NCBI RefSeq assembly: GCF_000160775.2
Contig: NZ_CM001024.1
Span: 2,949,096 to 3,013,095, forward strand
Length of the DNA: 64,000 bases
Origin: Aeromicrobium marinum DSM 15272
GTDB taxonomy: Bacteria; Actinomycetota; Actinomycetes; Propionibacteriales; Nocardioidaceae
Direction: 5' to 3'
The notes beneath the pieces are model-generated. The model was not told the origin of the DNA. It saw only the letters and a program-made list of their open reading frames with translations, and made no database searches. This document shows, piece by piece, positions 27,682 through 34,571 of this stretch (the stretch's first letter is position 1; the number at the start of each line of letters is the position of its first letter). The position numbers and the translations under genes are program-made.

Positions 27682-29114
27682 GGCTGCTCCGGGGTGATCT
27701 GGTAGCGGGTGCTGGTGCCGGTTCCAGCGAAGAAGTGCTCGTTCTGTCGACGCCAGGCCTCGATGCCGGGGTCGGTCGACGCGTCGACGTCGGAGCCGGT
27801 GCTCGCGTAGTTGCCGGTCGAGTGCGCAGTGACCGGACCCCTGGCGCCGCGGTCTGTCCCCTCGGAGTCGCTGAGTGCGCGCCGTACGGTGGTCCAGTTG
27901 GAGCGGTCGGGGTTCGCCGTCCCGTCGAGCATCGGGACGAAGTCCTGGGTGTGCTCCAGCGACACCACCGAGACGTGGTCGGGTACGTCGAATCGGCCCA
28001 CCGGTGATCCGCCCGTCACGACACTGGTCACGTTGAACTCGCGGCGCAGGCCCGGATCGGAGGCCATCGTCATCGCGGTGATGCCACCTTGGCTGTGTCC
28101 GGTGAGCATCACCGGTGCGCCGGCGGGAATGTCGGCCCTGCGCATGGCCTCGGCGACCAGATCGGTGATGATCGCCTCCTGTCCCGCGCTCAGGGTCAGG
28201 TTGGTGGTGTTGTCGATCGGGTTGTCGCCGCGCTGGGTGTCGAGGACCTGGGTGCCTGGGATCTGAACGATGTAGGAGGGCGGATGGCCGACCGCGATGA
28301 CCTGCACCTGACCGGGATCGGACGACAGCAGGCCCTGCTGTTGAAAGATCGTCCTGATCGCGGAGTCGGGGCTGATCGGGATCTCCTCGGCCTCACCGAC
28401 ACGATCCACGCGGAAGTCGCCGGTGTCCTCGAAGTGTCCCGCCAGCCGAGCGAGGGCCAGCAGGCCGGCGACCGACGAGGCGTAGTCGCCGGTGGGCCAG
28501 TTGCCGTCGCTCAGGGTGGCCAGGAGCAGCGGGCCGCCGGGCAACAGGGCCGCCAGCGAGAACGCGCCTCCCTGCACCAGGCCCGGCGCCATCCGGCTCA
28601 ACGCCTCCATGAGCCAGGGGTTGTCGTACAACGTCTCTTGGACGTCGGCCAGGAGGGCGTCACGGTTCAGGTACAGCTGGGCGGCGAGCGCCGGGTTCTG
28701 GGCGGCCGCGACGAGCAGCGCGAGCGCGGCCGCGGGGAGCACCGCCCCGGCGGTGAATCCGGCAGCGTCCCACCACAGCTCCTCGGCCCGGGCGAGCTGC
28801 TCGTCGGTGAACTGCAGGACGTCGACGCTGGTGCGCAGGTAGCGGGCCGCGACCTCCAGCTCGACGCTGGTCCACAGGGCGCCCCGGTGGCCGGTCGCGG
28901 CCGAGTCGATCGTCGCCAGGACCCCGGCCACCTCCCCGGGGCACAGCGCGGTGGCCTGTAAAAGGTCGCCGTCCACGAGCAGACCGGCGAGGCTTCCGCT
29001 GACCGAGCGCAGCTCGTCGCCCGCCTCGTCCAGCAGGTTCGCGTAGCTGACCATGTCCTCGTAGTTCGCGGTGATGCCGCCCGCCCCGCCGCTGATCGAC
29101 AGGCCGTCACCCAT
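27678..29114 (-). CDS. Alpha/beta hydrolase with ESX-substrate-like helical N-terminus
   Basis: A 478-residue protein. Residues 1-150 are predicted helical and begin ISGGAGGITANYEDMVSYANLLDEAGDEL, a pattern seen at the start of type VII (ESX) secretion substrates, with no Sec signal. A hydrophobic Ala-rich segment follows (about 128-150), then an alpha/beta-hydrolase domain with oxyanion-type strands (VQVIAVGHPPSYIVQIPGT) and nucleophile elbow LTGHSQGGITAM; a candidate His lies in ARGPVTAHSTGNY near the C-terminus. ATG 29114 is chosen because upstream in-frame residues overlap the preceding gene deeply; the remaining overlap is eight bases. It is possibly a secreted lipase or toxin. Confidence 0.7.
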   Translation of the reverse strand: MGDGLSISGGAGGITANYEDMVSYANLLDEAGDELRSVSGSLAGLLVDGDLLQATALCPGEVAGVLATIDSAATGHRGALWTSVELEVAARYLRTSVDVLQFTDEQLARAEELWWDAAGFTAGAVLPAAALALLVAAAQNPALAAQLYLNRDALLADVQETLYDNPWLMEALSRMAPGLVQGGAFSLAALLPGGPLLLATLSDGNWPTGDYASSVAGLLALARLAGHFEDTGDFRVDRVGEAEEIPISPDSAIRTIFQQQGLLSSDPGQVQVIAVGHPPSYIVQIPGTQVLDTQRGDNPIDNTTNLTLSAGQEAIITDLVAEAMRRADIPAGAPVMLTGHSQGGITAMTMASDPGLRREFNVTSVVTGGSPVGRFDVPDHVSVVSLEHTQDFVPMLDGTANPDRSNWTTVRRALSDSEGTDRGARGPVTAHSTGNYASTGSDVDASTDPGIEAWRRQNEHFFAGTGTSTRYQITPEQP

Positions 29115-29880
29115 CGTGGTCACCGTCCCGCGCGGCTGCCTCGAAGGCCCCGGCGAGCAGGTCGACGAGGTCATGACCGATCTCGGCGCGGCTGCGGACG
29201 GTGTGCGTCACGCGGGAGCCCTGGGTGGACACCGCCACCCAGCCCACGTCGGCGAGCAGCCACTGCCGCAGCTTCTGCTCCCGGTGCCCGGCCACGTGGA
29301 CCGTGAGGGAGGCGCTGGCCGTGGTGCCGGCCGCGAGGGCGACGAGAACCTCCGGCGGCTCGGCGAATCCGGCCTGCTGCGCGACGTGCTGCGCGAGCGC
29401 GTGGTCGCCGGTCGTCAGGGCAAGGAACAGCGACAGCGAGGCCTCGTACGGCAGGGTGACCGGGTCGGCCGGGGTGTGTCGCTGCAGTCCCGCGGCCGGC
29501 AGGAGCCGCAGGATCTCGGCGACCAGGTGTTCCGGCACGGTGGCGCTGATCTCGATGCCGGGCACCGCGACCGGACCGGAGCCGTCGTCGGCCGGGACGA
29601 GCGCGCGGACCGCGATGCCGACGGACCGCAGGTCGCACCCCACCTGGGCGAGCACGCCGCGGTCACCCCGGCCCGAGACGAGGGTGATCCCCACGACGCC
29701 CATGTCGACCGCCAGCAGGGCGGCCTCGGCCACGGCGGGGTCGGCCGCGACCGTGGAGGCGGGCGTGCCGGGCAGGGGGGCCAGTGACGAGGTGGTGTGG
29801 TCACCGACGATCGCCGCCCAGTCGGGCTCGTCCACCCGGGCCCGCAGTGCGGTGCCGGAGGGTTCCAGCACGACGGTCAC
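29107..29880 (-). CDS. Unrecognised protein in WXG100-like operon
   Basis: A 257-residue protein with alternating alpha/beta content and no signal peptide or membrane segment. It is rich in Ala and Val, with features such as LAVDMGVVGITLVSGRGDRGVLAQVGCDLRSVG and ending in a helix (DLVDLLAGAFEAAARDG). Its place between a WXG100-like gene and a secretion-substrate-like hydrolase matches that of EspG-type chaperones in ESX loci, but I see no decisive motif and do not assign it. The ATG overlaps the WXG100-like gene's stop (ATGA), and its own 3' end overlaps the hydrolase by eight bases. Confidence 0.6.
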   Translation of the reverse strand: MTVVLEPSGTALRARVDEPDWAAIVGDHTTSSLAPLPGTPASTVAADPAVAEAALLAVDMGVVGITLVSGRGDRGVLAQVGCDLRSVGIAVRALVPADDGSGPVAVPGIEISATVPEHLVAEILRLLPAAGLQRHTPADPVTLPYEASLSLFLALTTGDHALAQHVAQQAGFAEPPEVLVALAAGTTASASLTVHVAGHREQKLRQWLLADVGWVAVSTQGSRVTHTVRSRAEIGHDLVDLLAGAFEAAARDGDHDG

Positions 29881-30311
29881 AGCAGCCGGCCCAGTCCGCC
29901 GGCGAGGTCACGGGCCTGGCCGACGAGCTCCTGGCCCTTCTCCACCGCGTCGTTCGCGAAGCCCTGAGCGGCGTCCATGACGTCGACGGCGCCGTCGGCC
30001 ACCGCCTGCTGGACCTCCTCGATCGTGCGACCGGCCTGGTCGAGCAGATTCTGCAGGGTCCGTTGCCGTTCCTCGAGGGTGGTGGCCAGGGCCTCGATCT
30101 CGTCGGCCACCCGTCGGACGTCGTCGGCGACGGCCATCGCGGTGCGGCGACGCTCGGCCAGCTGGTCGCGGAACCGGTCGGCGGCGCTGCTTCGCCACTC
30201 GACGCCGGCCGTGCGCAGCACGTGCGCCGCGGCGTCGTCGACGGCGTCGGCCCAGGCCCGGACGCGCTGCGCGTCGGCGCGCAGGTCCTGCGGATCGCCC
30301 CCGAGCCTCAT
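29877..30311 (-). CDS. WXG100-like (ESX-type) helical protein
   Basis: A 144-residue all-helical protein with a heptad pattern. The helix-turn-helix core has VEWRSSAADRFRDQLAERR, a W-x-S/G turn followed by an amphipathic helix, as in WXG100 proteins; then a long coiled coil (VADEIEALATTLEERQRTLQNLLDQAG). It is longer than the classic ~100 residues, and no C-terminal YxxxD/E export signal is evident. First gene of a four-gene coupled operon, it probably pairs with the hydrolase or another helical partner. TACGCT six bases before the ATG indicates a leaderless transcript. Confidence 0.7.
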   Translation of the reverse strand: MRLGGDPQDLRADAQRVRAWADAVDDAAAHVLRTAGVEWRSSAADRFRDQLAERRRTAMAVADDVRRVADEIEALATTLEERQRTLQNLLDQAGRTIEEVQQAVADGAVDVMDAAQGFANDAVEKGQELVGQARDLAGGLGRLL

Positions 30312-30317
30312 GCGGCC

Positions 30318-30323
30318 AGCGTA
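30318..30323 (-). promoter_or_regulatory. -10 hexamer of leaderless promoter for the WXG100-like operon
   Basis: On the minus strand TACGCT is followed by six bases (GGCCGC) and then ATG 30311, the same geometry as map and ppc. No Shine-Dalgarno sequence is present. Confidence 0.55.
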
Positions 30324-30331
30324 GACGCCGG

Positions 30332-31189
30332 TCAGCCGTAGGGGTAGAACCCGTGTCCGGACTTCTTGCCCAGCAGTCCGGCGTCGACCATGCGGTCGAG
30401 CAGCGGCGGGGGCGAGTAGAGCGGCTCCTTGAACTCGTCGTACATCGAGATGCCGATGGCGCGGATCGTGTCGAGCCCGATGAGGTCCGACAGGGCCAGC
30501 GGACCCATGGGGTGGCCGCAGCCCAGCACCATCCCGCGGTCAATGTCGGCGGCCGAGGCGTAGCCGGCCTCGTACATGCGGATCGCGGACAGCAGGTACG
30601 GCACCAGCAGGCTGTTGACGACGAACCCGGCGCGGTCGGTCGCCTCGATCGGCTCCTTGCCGAGGCCGTCGGTCACGTAGGCGCGCATGCGGTCCATCGT
30701 GGTCGGGGCGGTGGTCAGTGACGGGATGAGCTCGACGAGCTTCATCACGGGCGCGGGGTTGAAGAAGTGCACGCCCATGACGTGGTCGGCGCGTCCCGAC
30801 ACCGCGCCGAGCTTCACGATCGGGATCGACGAGGTGTTGGAGGTCAGGATCGCGTCCTCATCGATGAGGATCCGGCCGACCCGGCGGAACAGGTCGAGCT
30901 TGACCTGCTCGACCTCGCTCGCGGCCTCGACCACGAGCTGGCGGTCGGCCAGGCGTTCCAGGTCGTCGGTGACGCTGATCCGTTCGAGGGCGGCCGCGAG
31001 GTCCTGCGGGCTGATCTTGCCCCGGTCCGCCGCCCGCTCCAACGAGGCGACGATGCGGTCGTGCGCAGACTTCGCGGCCTCGTCGGAGACCTCCACCAGG
31101 ACCACGTCGAGACCGGCACGGGCGTTGACCTCCACGATGCCGGACCCCATCAGGCCCCCGCCGATCACGCCGACACGTTCGATGCTCAT
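30332..31189 (-). CDS. 3-hydroxyacyl-CoA (3-hydroxybutyryl-CoA) dehydrogenase
   Basis: A 285-residue stand-alone dehydrogenase that interconverts 3-hydroxyacyl-CoA and 3-ketoacyl-CoA with NAD(P). The Rossmann motif GVIGGGLMGSGI is at 7-18; the catalytic region has TSNTSSIPI, the His in GVHFFNPAPVMKLVE, and the C-terminal domain with NRLL-like VNSLLVPYL and GCGHPMGPLALSDLIGLD. Its length matches the PaaH/Hbd-type enzyme. The frame is open far upstream (to 31789), but ATG 31189, giving MSIERVGVIGGG, is the family start. It may serve beta-oxidation or polyhydroxybutyrate turnover. Confidence 0.93.
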   Translation of the reverse strand: MSIERVGVIGGGLMGSGIVEVNARAGLDVVLVEVSDEAAKSAHDRIVASLERAADRGKISPQDLAAALERISVTDDLERLADRQLVVEAASEVEQVKLDLFRRVGRILIDEDAILTSNTSSIPIVKLGAVSGRADHVMGVHFFNPAPVMKLVELIPSLTTAPTTMDRMRAYVTDGLGKEPIEATDRAGFVVNSLLVPYLLSAIRMYEAGYASAADIDRGMVLGCGHPMGPLALSDLIGLDTIRAIGISMYDEFKEPLYSPPPLLDRMVDAGLLGKKSGHGFYPYG

Positions 31190-31251
31190 CTGGTTCCATT
31201 CGTAGGACGTCCGAGGATTGGTGCCATCGTAGAGGGTCGTCGTCGGAAAAG

Positions 31252-31266
31252 ATGAGGCGGCCTCAT
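31252..31266. promoter_or_regulatory. 15-bp palindrome in divergent intergenic region
   Basis: ATGAGGC and GCCTCAT are perfect inverted arms around one base. They lie between the divergent hydroxyacyl-CoA dehydrogenase and the small lipoprotein gene and could be an operator. There is no other evidence. Confidence 0.3.
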
Positions 31267-31333
31267 GTTTCGCCTCTGGCTCCTCCAGGAGTGGTGCCGC
31301 CGTCGCGGCGTGGGGACGTGATGGGATGACGCC

Positions 31334-31714
31334 ATGCGTGGGTGGTGCGTGGCGTTGACGGCGGCGGTCGTGCTGGCCGGGTGTGGCGGTTCCACGACCC
31401 CCGATCCTGCTCCGACGACCGCTGCTCCGGCGGAGGAGGGCGTGCCCGCGCCCGAGACGATGTCGGGCCTGCAGTGCGCTCCCACCGACCAGGGCACGTG
31501 GACGGCGACGGGCGTCATCACCCATCTGGAGCCCGAGCCCGCCACCTACCGCGTCACGGCCTACGTGGGCCCGGCCGACGGACTGCCGCGGGCGGCGGTG
31601 AGCACCGAGCTGGAGGCGATCCAGCCCGAGGGGGCGGCCCCGTTCGAGGTGACGGGCATCCCGGCCCACGGTGAGGGGCCGGTGTGCCACGTGCAGGTCC
31701 TCCGGCTGGAGTGA
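31334..31714 (+). CDS. Small lipoprotein, unknown function
   Basis: A 126-residue lipoprotein with lipobox VLAGC (Cys17) and a Pro/Thr/Ala-rich linker (DPAPTTAAPAEEG), followed by a ~90-residue beta-rich domain with two further cysteines (GLQCAPTDQGTW and GPVCHVQVL), which may form a disulfide. No family is recognised. It is divergent from the hydroxyacyl-CoA dehydrogenase gene and 49 bases before the haloalkane dehalogenase gene. Confidence 0.7.
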   Translation: MRGWCVALTAAVVLAGCGGSTTPDPAPTTAAPAEEGVPAPETMSGLQCAPTDQGTWTATGVITHLEPEPATYRVTAYVGPADGLPRAAVSTELEAIQPEGAAPFEVTGIPAHGEGPVCHVQVLRLE

Positions 31715-31763
31715 CCCCGCTCGAACCCCTGACATCGGCACGCCCGGTGTGCGAAGGTGCCGC

Positions 31764-32660
31764 ATGACCACCCCGACCGTGCACCGCACCCCGGACGAGC
31801 GCTTCGCCGACCTGCCCGACTTCCCGTACGAGCCGCACTACCGCGAGTGGGACGGTCTTCGCCTGGCCCACGTCGAGGCCGGTGAGGGCTCGACCGTCGT
31901 GCTGCTGCACGGGGAGCCGACCTGGTCGTTCCTGTGGCGACACGTCATGGCCGAGCTCGTGGAGGCCGGCCACCGGTGCATCGCCCCGGACCTGCCCGGT
32001 TTCGGCCGGTCCGACAAGCCGGCCGACGAGTGGTTCACCTACGACCGCCTGGTGGCGTCGGTGGTGTCGCTGTTCGAGGACCTGGACCTGCGTGACGTGA
32101 CCCTCGTGGTGCACGACTGGGGTGGGCCGGTGGGTCTGCGGGTCGCGACCACCGAGATCCCGGACCGCATCGCACGGATCGTCGTGATGGACTCGGGTCT
32201 GTTCACCGGGCAGCAGCGAATGGGCGCGGCGTGGCAGGCCTTCCACGAGTTCGTGCAGGCGACGCCGGACCTGCCGATCGGGATGCTGATCGGCGGAGCG
32301 GTGGCCACGCCGATGGCCGACGAGGTGCTCGCCGCCTACGAGGCACCGTTCGACTCCGTCGACGCCAAGGGTGGAGCGCGCACCCTGCCGGGACTGATCC
32401 CGCAGAGCCCGGACGCCCCCGGTGCCGCCGAGGGCAGGGCTGCGGTCGAGCGGTTGGCCGTCGACACCCGGCCGATGCTGCTGATGTGGGCCGACAGCGA
32501 CGTCGTGCTGCCGCTGGAGGCGACGGGTCGGCAGATGGAGCAGCTGCTGCCGCTGGACCAGCCGCTGCAGGTGGTCGAGGGTGCCGGGCACTTCCTCCAG
32601 GAGGATGCAGGTCCTCAGATCGGCCGCAGCATCGCGGCCTGGCTCGACCAGCTGCCCTGA
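31764..32660 (+). CDS. Haloalkane dehalogenase (DhlA-like subfamily)
   Basis: A 298-residue alpha/beta hydrolase that would cleave carbon-halogen bonds with water. The nucleophile elbow VHDWGG gives Asp118 with the halide-binding Trp119; HGEPTWSFLWR at 49-59 is the oxyanion/halide segment of subfamily I enzymes; the catalytic His is likely His276 in EGAGHFLQED, with an acid in WADSDVV (Asp244 or Asp246). The start at ATG 31764 gives MTTPTVHRTPDERF, a family-like N-terminus. Many proteins with this annotation have unknown natural substrates, so genuine dehalogenase activity is probable but unproven. A repeat element follows the stop. Confidence 0.87.
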   Translation: MTTPTVHRTPDERFADLPDFPYEPHYREWDGLRLAHVEAGEGSTVVLLHGEPTWSFLWRHVMAELVEAGHRCIAPDLPGFGRSDKPADEWFTYDRLVASVVSLFEDLDLRDVTLVVHDWGGPVGLRVATTEIPDRIARIVVMDSGLFTGQQRMGAAWQAFHEFVQATPDLPIGMLIGGAVATPMADEVLAAYEAPFDSVDAKGGARTLPGLIPQSPDAPGAAEGRAAVERLAVDTRPMLLMWADSDVVLPLEATGRQMEQLLPLDQPLQVVEGAGHFLQEDAGPQIGRSIAAWLDQLP

Positions 32661-32680
32661 CCCCCCGCCCCCCGCGCCCC

Positions 32681-32775
32681 GCGAAATTTCGGAGCCGGCA
32701 CGGCGTCCTGTCACATGGCACGGCAGATCTGCCGTGCCATGTGCGAACCTCCCGTGCCGGCTCCGTAACTTCGCG
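32681..32775. repeat. Double-palindrome repeat B, copy 1
   Basis: The outer arms (32682-32703 and 32752-32773, containing GGAGCCGGCACGG / CCGTGCCGGCTCC) enclose a 32-bp perfect palindrome at 32712-32743 centred on AGATCT. The element lies between the convergent 3' ends of the dehalogenase and a TetR gene. A sister copy is at 61601. Confidence 0.85.
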
Positions 32776-32792
32776 CGGCGGGAGGTGGGGGA

Positions 32793-33413
32793 TCAGGAGC
32801 GCGGGGGTTCGAGGGTCGCGCCGAGGGCGGCCCGGGCGAACCGCACCAGCCGCTCGGCGGGGTACGCCGCCGGGTCGTCGAGCATCAACGTCCCGAGCCG
32901 CTCGGCGGCCGCGAGCAGTGCCTCGCTCGTCAGGGCGGCGTCGATGCGCCCGTCCGGCACGGCACGCTCGACCATGGACCGGAGCTGCTGGCGCACGACG
33001 GTCCGCCCGGCCTCCACCCGCTCGCGCACCGCGCCTGGGGTGCCCTGGGGCGGGAGCAGCATGAGTCGCCACGTGGCCGGTTCCTCGTGGACGAGGGTCG
33101 CCAGCCGTTCGACCCAGGCCAGCAGGGTGCGGGTGACGTCGGCGCCGGGTGACGTCGACGGCAGCGCCTCGGCCAGCTGTTCGAACGTCCGGTGCTCCTC
33201 GCGGTCGAGCAGTGCCATGAGGAGGGCCGACAGGTCCGGGTAGGCCTTGTACACGACGGGCTTGGCGATGCCCATCCGTCGCGCGACGGCCTCCATGGTG
33301 ACCCCGGAATAGCCGTGCTCGAGGATCAGCTCGAGCGCGGCGTCGAGCGCCTCGACGCGCCGGACCTCGATGCTGCGTCGCGGCTGCCGGGTCGCAGCGG
33401 TCCGGTCGGTCAC
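32793..33413 (-). CDS. TetR family regulator of the MpaB-like operon
   Basis: A 206-residue TetR regulator: the helix-turn-helix lies in residues ~20-65 (ALDAALELILEHGYSGVTMEAVARRMGIAKPVVYKAYPD), followed by a helical ligand domain. The frame is open far upstream, but GTG 33413 overlaps the stop of the DUF2236 gene (GTGA at 33410-33413), the natural start. The two genes form an operon whose promoter is covered by two adjacent palindromes at 34462-34488, so autoregulation through those sites is likely. Confidence 0.88.
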   Translation of the reverse strand: MTDRTAATRQPRRSIEVRRVEALDAALELILEHGYSGVTMEAVARRMGIAKPVVYKAYPDLSALLMALLDREEHRTFEQLAEALPSTSPGADVTRTLLAWVERLATLVHEEPATWRLMLLPPQGTPGAVRERVEAGRTVVRQQLRSMVERAVPDGRIDAALTSEALLAAAERLGTLMLDDPAAYPAERLVRFARAALGATLEPPRS

Positions 33414-34435
33414 ACCGACACCGGGACCGACGTCGGTGCGGCCGGTGCAGCCGACCCGGCCGCCTGGCGCTGCAGCTCGGCCGGTGCGGCGAGCCGGCCC
33501 CAGCGCTCGCGGGCCTCCGCCGGGGTGACCACGACCGGGTCGAGCACCTCGTCGTGCCGCAGCGCCGGGAGGGCGACAGCAGCGGTGGCGGGCGACACGA
33601 TCCTCAGCAGTCGCGTCCGCACGGGCATCGGCGCGGCAGCGCGCATCGCGACCGAGTAGAGGACCCAGACGAGCGCATCGGTGAGGCGGGTCTGCCGGAT
33701 GCCGGTCAGGTCGCGCATCCACCGCGGGAACGTCGAGATCGTGGCCCGGCGGACGATCCGGCCCGCGATCGAGCTCGGCAGCCGCAGCACGGGGGTGCGC
33801 GGTCCGATCATGGTGGCCGCCTCGAGCAGGTGCAGCATCATCGCGCGGGTCTCCTCGGTGACGCAGAGCCGGGCGCGGACCTCCTGCAGGTAGGCGCTCG
33901 CCTCGGCCCGGGACGACGGCACGCGCTCGACGTCGATCGTCTGCAGCTCGGCGGCCACGCGGCAGGCCGCCCACCACTGCTGGTCCTCGGTCTCGGTGAT
34001 CCGTCCGGGCCCGAACGTCTCGTAGGTGTACTGGATGGAGTGCCACGCGGTGACGTGGATCCACAGCTGGGTCTCGGGGTCGTTGGGGCTGTAGGGCAGA
34101 CCGCTCACCGGCTCGGTCCCGGTGACGGCTCCGTGCACGCGGTACAGGATCTCGGAGGCCTCGATGGCCGACCGGCTGTCGCCCAGCGCCATCGTCGCGA
34201 AGTACACGAGCGTGTTGTCGTAGCGGGCCGCCGGCGCGTACCGCACCTTGTCGGTGCCGGCGACGGCGGCGAGCAGGAACGGATCGAGCTCCTCGATCAC
34301 GACCGAGCGCTGGAACCCGACGGTGACCGACGTCGGATAGCCCCAGAGCTGCCAGACGATCGATCCGGGACCGAAGAAGCCGTGGTCCTCCCGCGGGCGG
34401 ACGGGACGGCGGCGGGCAGGCGCGGTGGACGGCAT
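33410..34435 (-). CDS. Oxygenase MpaB family protein (DUF2236)
   Basis: A 341-residue DUF2236/latex-clearing-protein-like protein. The N-terminal DHGFFGPGSIVWQLWGYPT and the region VTAWHSIQYTYETFGP carry the conserved residues, including a His that may bind heme, as described for rubber-degrading members; YSPNDPETQLWIHVT is also typical. The family includes heme oxygenases and proteins of unknown role. RBS AAGGAG precedes ATG 34435. It is co-transcribed with its TetR regulator. Confidence 0.85.
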   Translation of the reverse strand: MPSTAPARRRPVRPREDHGFFGPGSIVWQLWGYPTSVTVGFQRSVVIEELDPFLLAAVAGTDKVRYAPAARYDNTLVYFATMALGDSRSAIEASEILYRVHGAVTGTEPVSGLPYSPNDPETQLWIHVTAWHSIQYTYETFGPGRITETEDQQWWAACRVAAELQTIDVERVPSSRAEASAYLQEVRARLCVTEETRAMMLHLLEAATMIGPRTPVLRLPSSIAGRIVRRATISTFPRWMRDLTGIRQTRLTDALVWVLYSVAMRAAAPMPVRTRLLRIVSPATAAVALPALRHDEVLDPVVVTPAEARERWGRLAAPAELQRQAAGSAAPAAPTSVPVSV

Positions 34436-34461
34436 GGAGGTCTCCTTCGTGACGGATTCGC

Positions 34462-34488
34462 TACGCTAGCGTAACTACGCATGCGTAG
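34462..34488. promoter_or_regulatory. Two adjacent palindromic operators for the TetR/MpaB-like operon
   Basis: TACGCTAGCGTA (34462-34473) and CTACGCATGCGTAG (34475-34488) are both perfect palindromes sharing TACGC half-sites, with centres 14 bp apart. They cover the predicted promoter of the minus-strand operon encoding a TetR protein. Two dimers could bind side by side. Confidence 0.75.
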
Positions 34489-34491
34489 CAA
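34463..34491 (-). promoter_or_regulatory. Promoter of the MpaB-like/TetR operon
   Basis: On the minus strand TTGCTA (34491-34486), a 17-base spacer and TAGCGT (34468-34463) form a good vegetative promoter. Both palindromic operators fall inside it, consistent with repression. Confidence 0.6.
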
Positions 34492-34500
34492 GACCTCCGA

Positions 34501-34557
34501 GATGTGCTCCTGAATCAACGGAATCCTGCACGGAAAAGGTTGATGTGGGAGCACATC
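34501..34557. terminator. Inverted repeat after the ferredoxin reductase gene
   Basis: GATGTGCTCC...ATCAAC at 34501-34519 pairs with GTTGAT...GGAGCACATC at 34539-34557 (19-base arms, three mismatches). It lies 15 bases past the reductase stop and before the next operon's promoter, so it is a likely terminator. Confidence 0.55.
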
Positions 34558-34571
34558 TGGGTCGGGGTGGG

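Noticed and set aside
30332..31789. 485-residue reading of the hydroxyacyl-CoA dehydrogenase
   Set aside because: The extension crosses the divergent lipoprotein gene and is low-complexity; the family start MSIERVGVIGGG is at 31189.
32793..34064. 423-residue reading of the TetR gene
   Set aside because: The extra N-terminal residues run opposite in character through the DUF2236 gene; the GTG overlapping its stop gives a normal TetR length.
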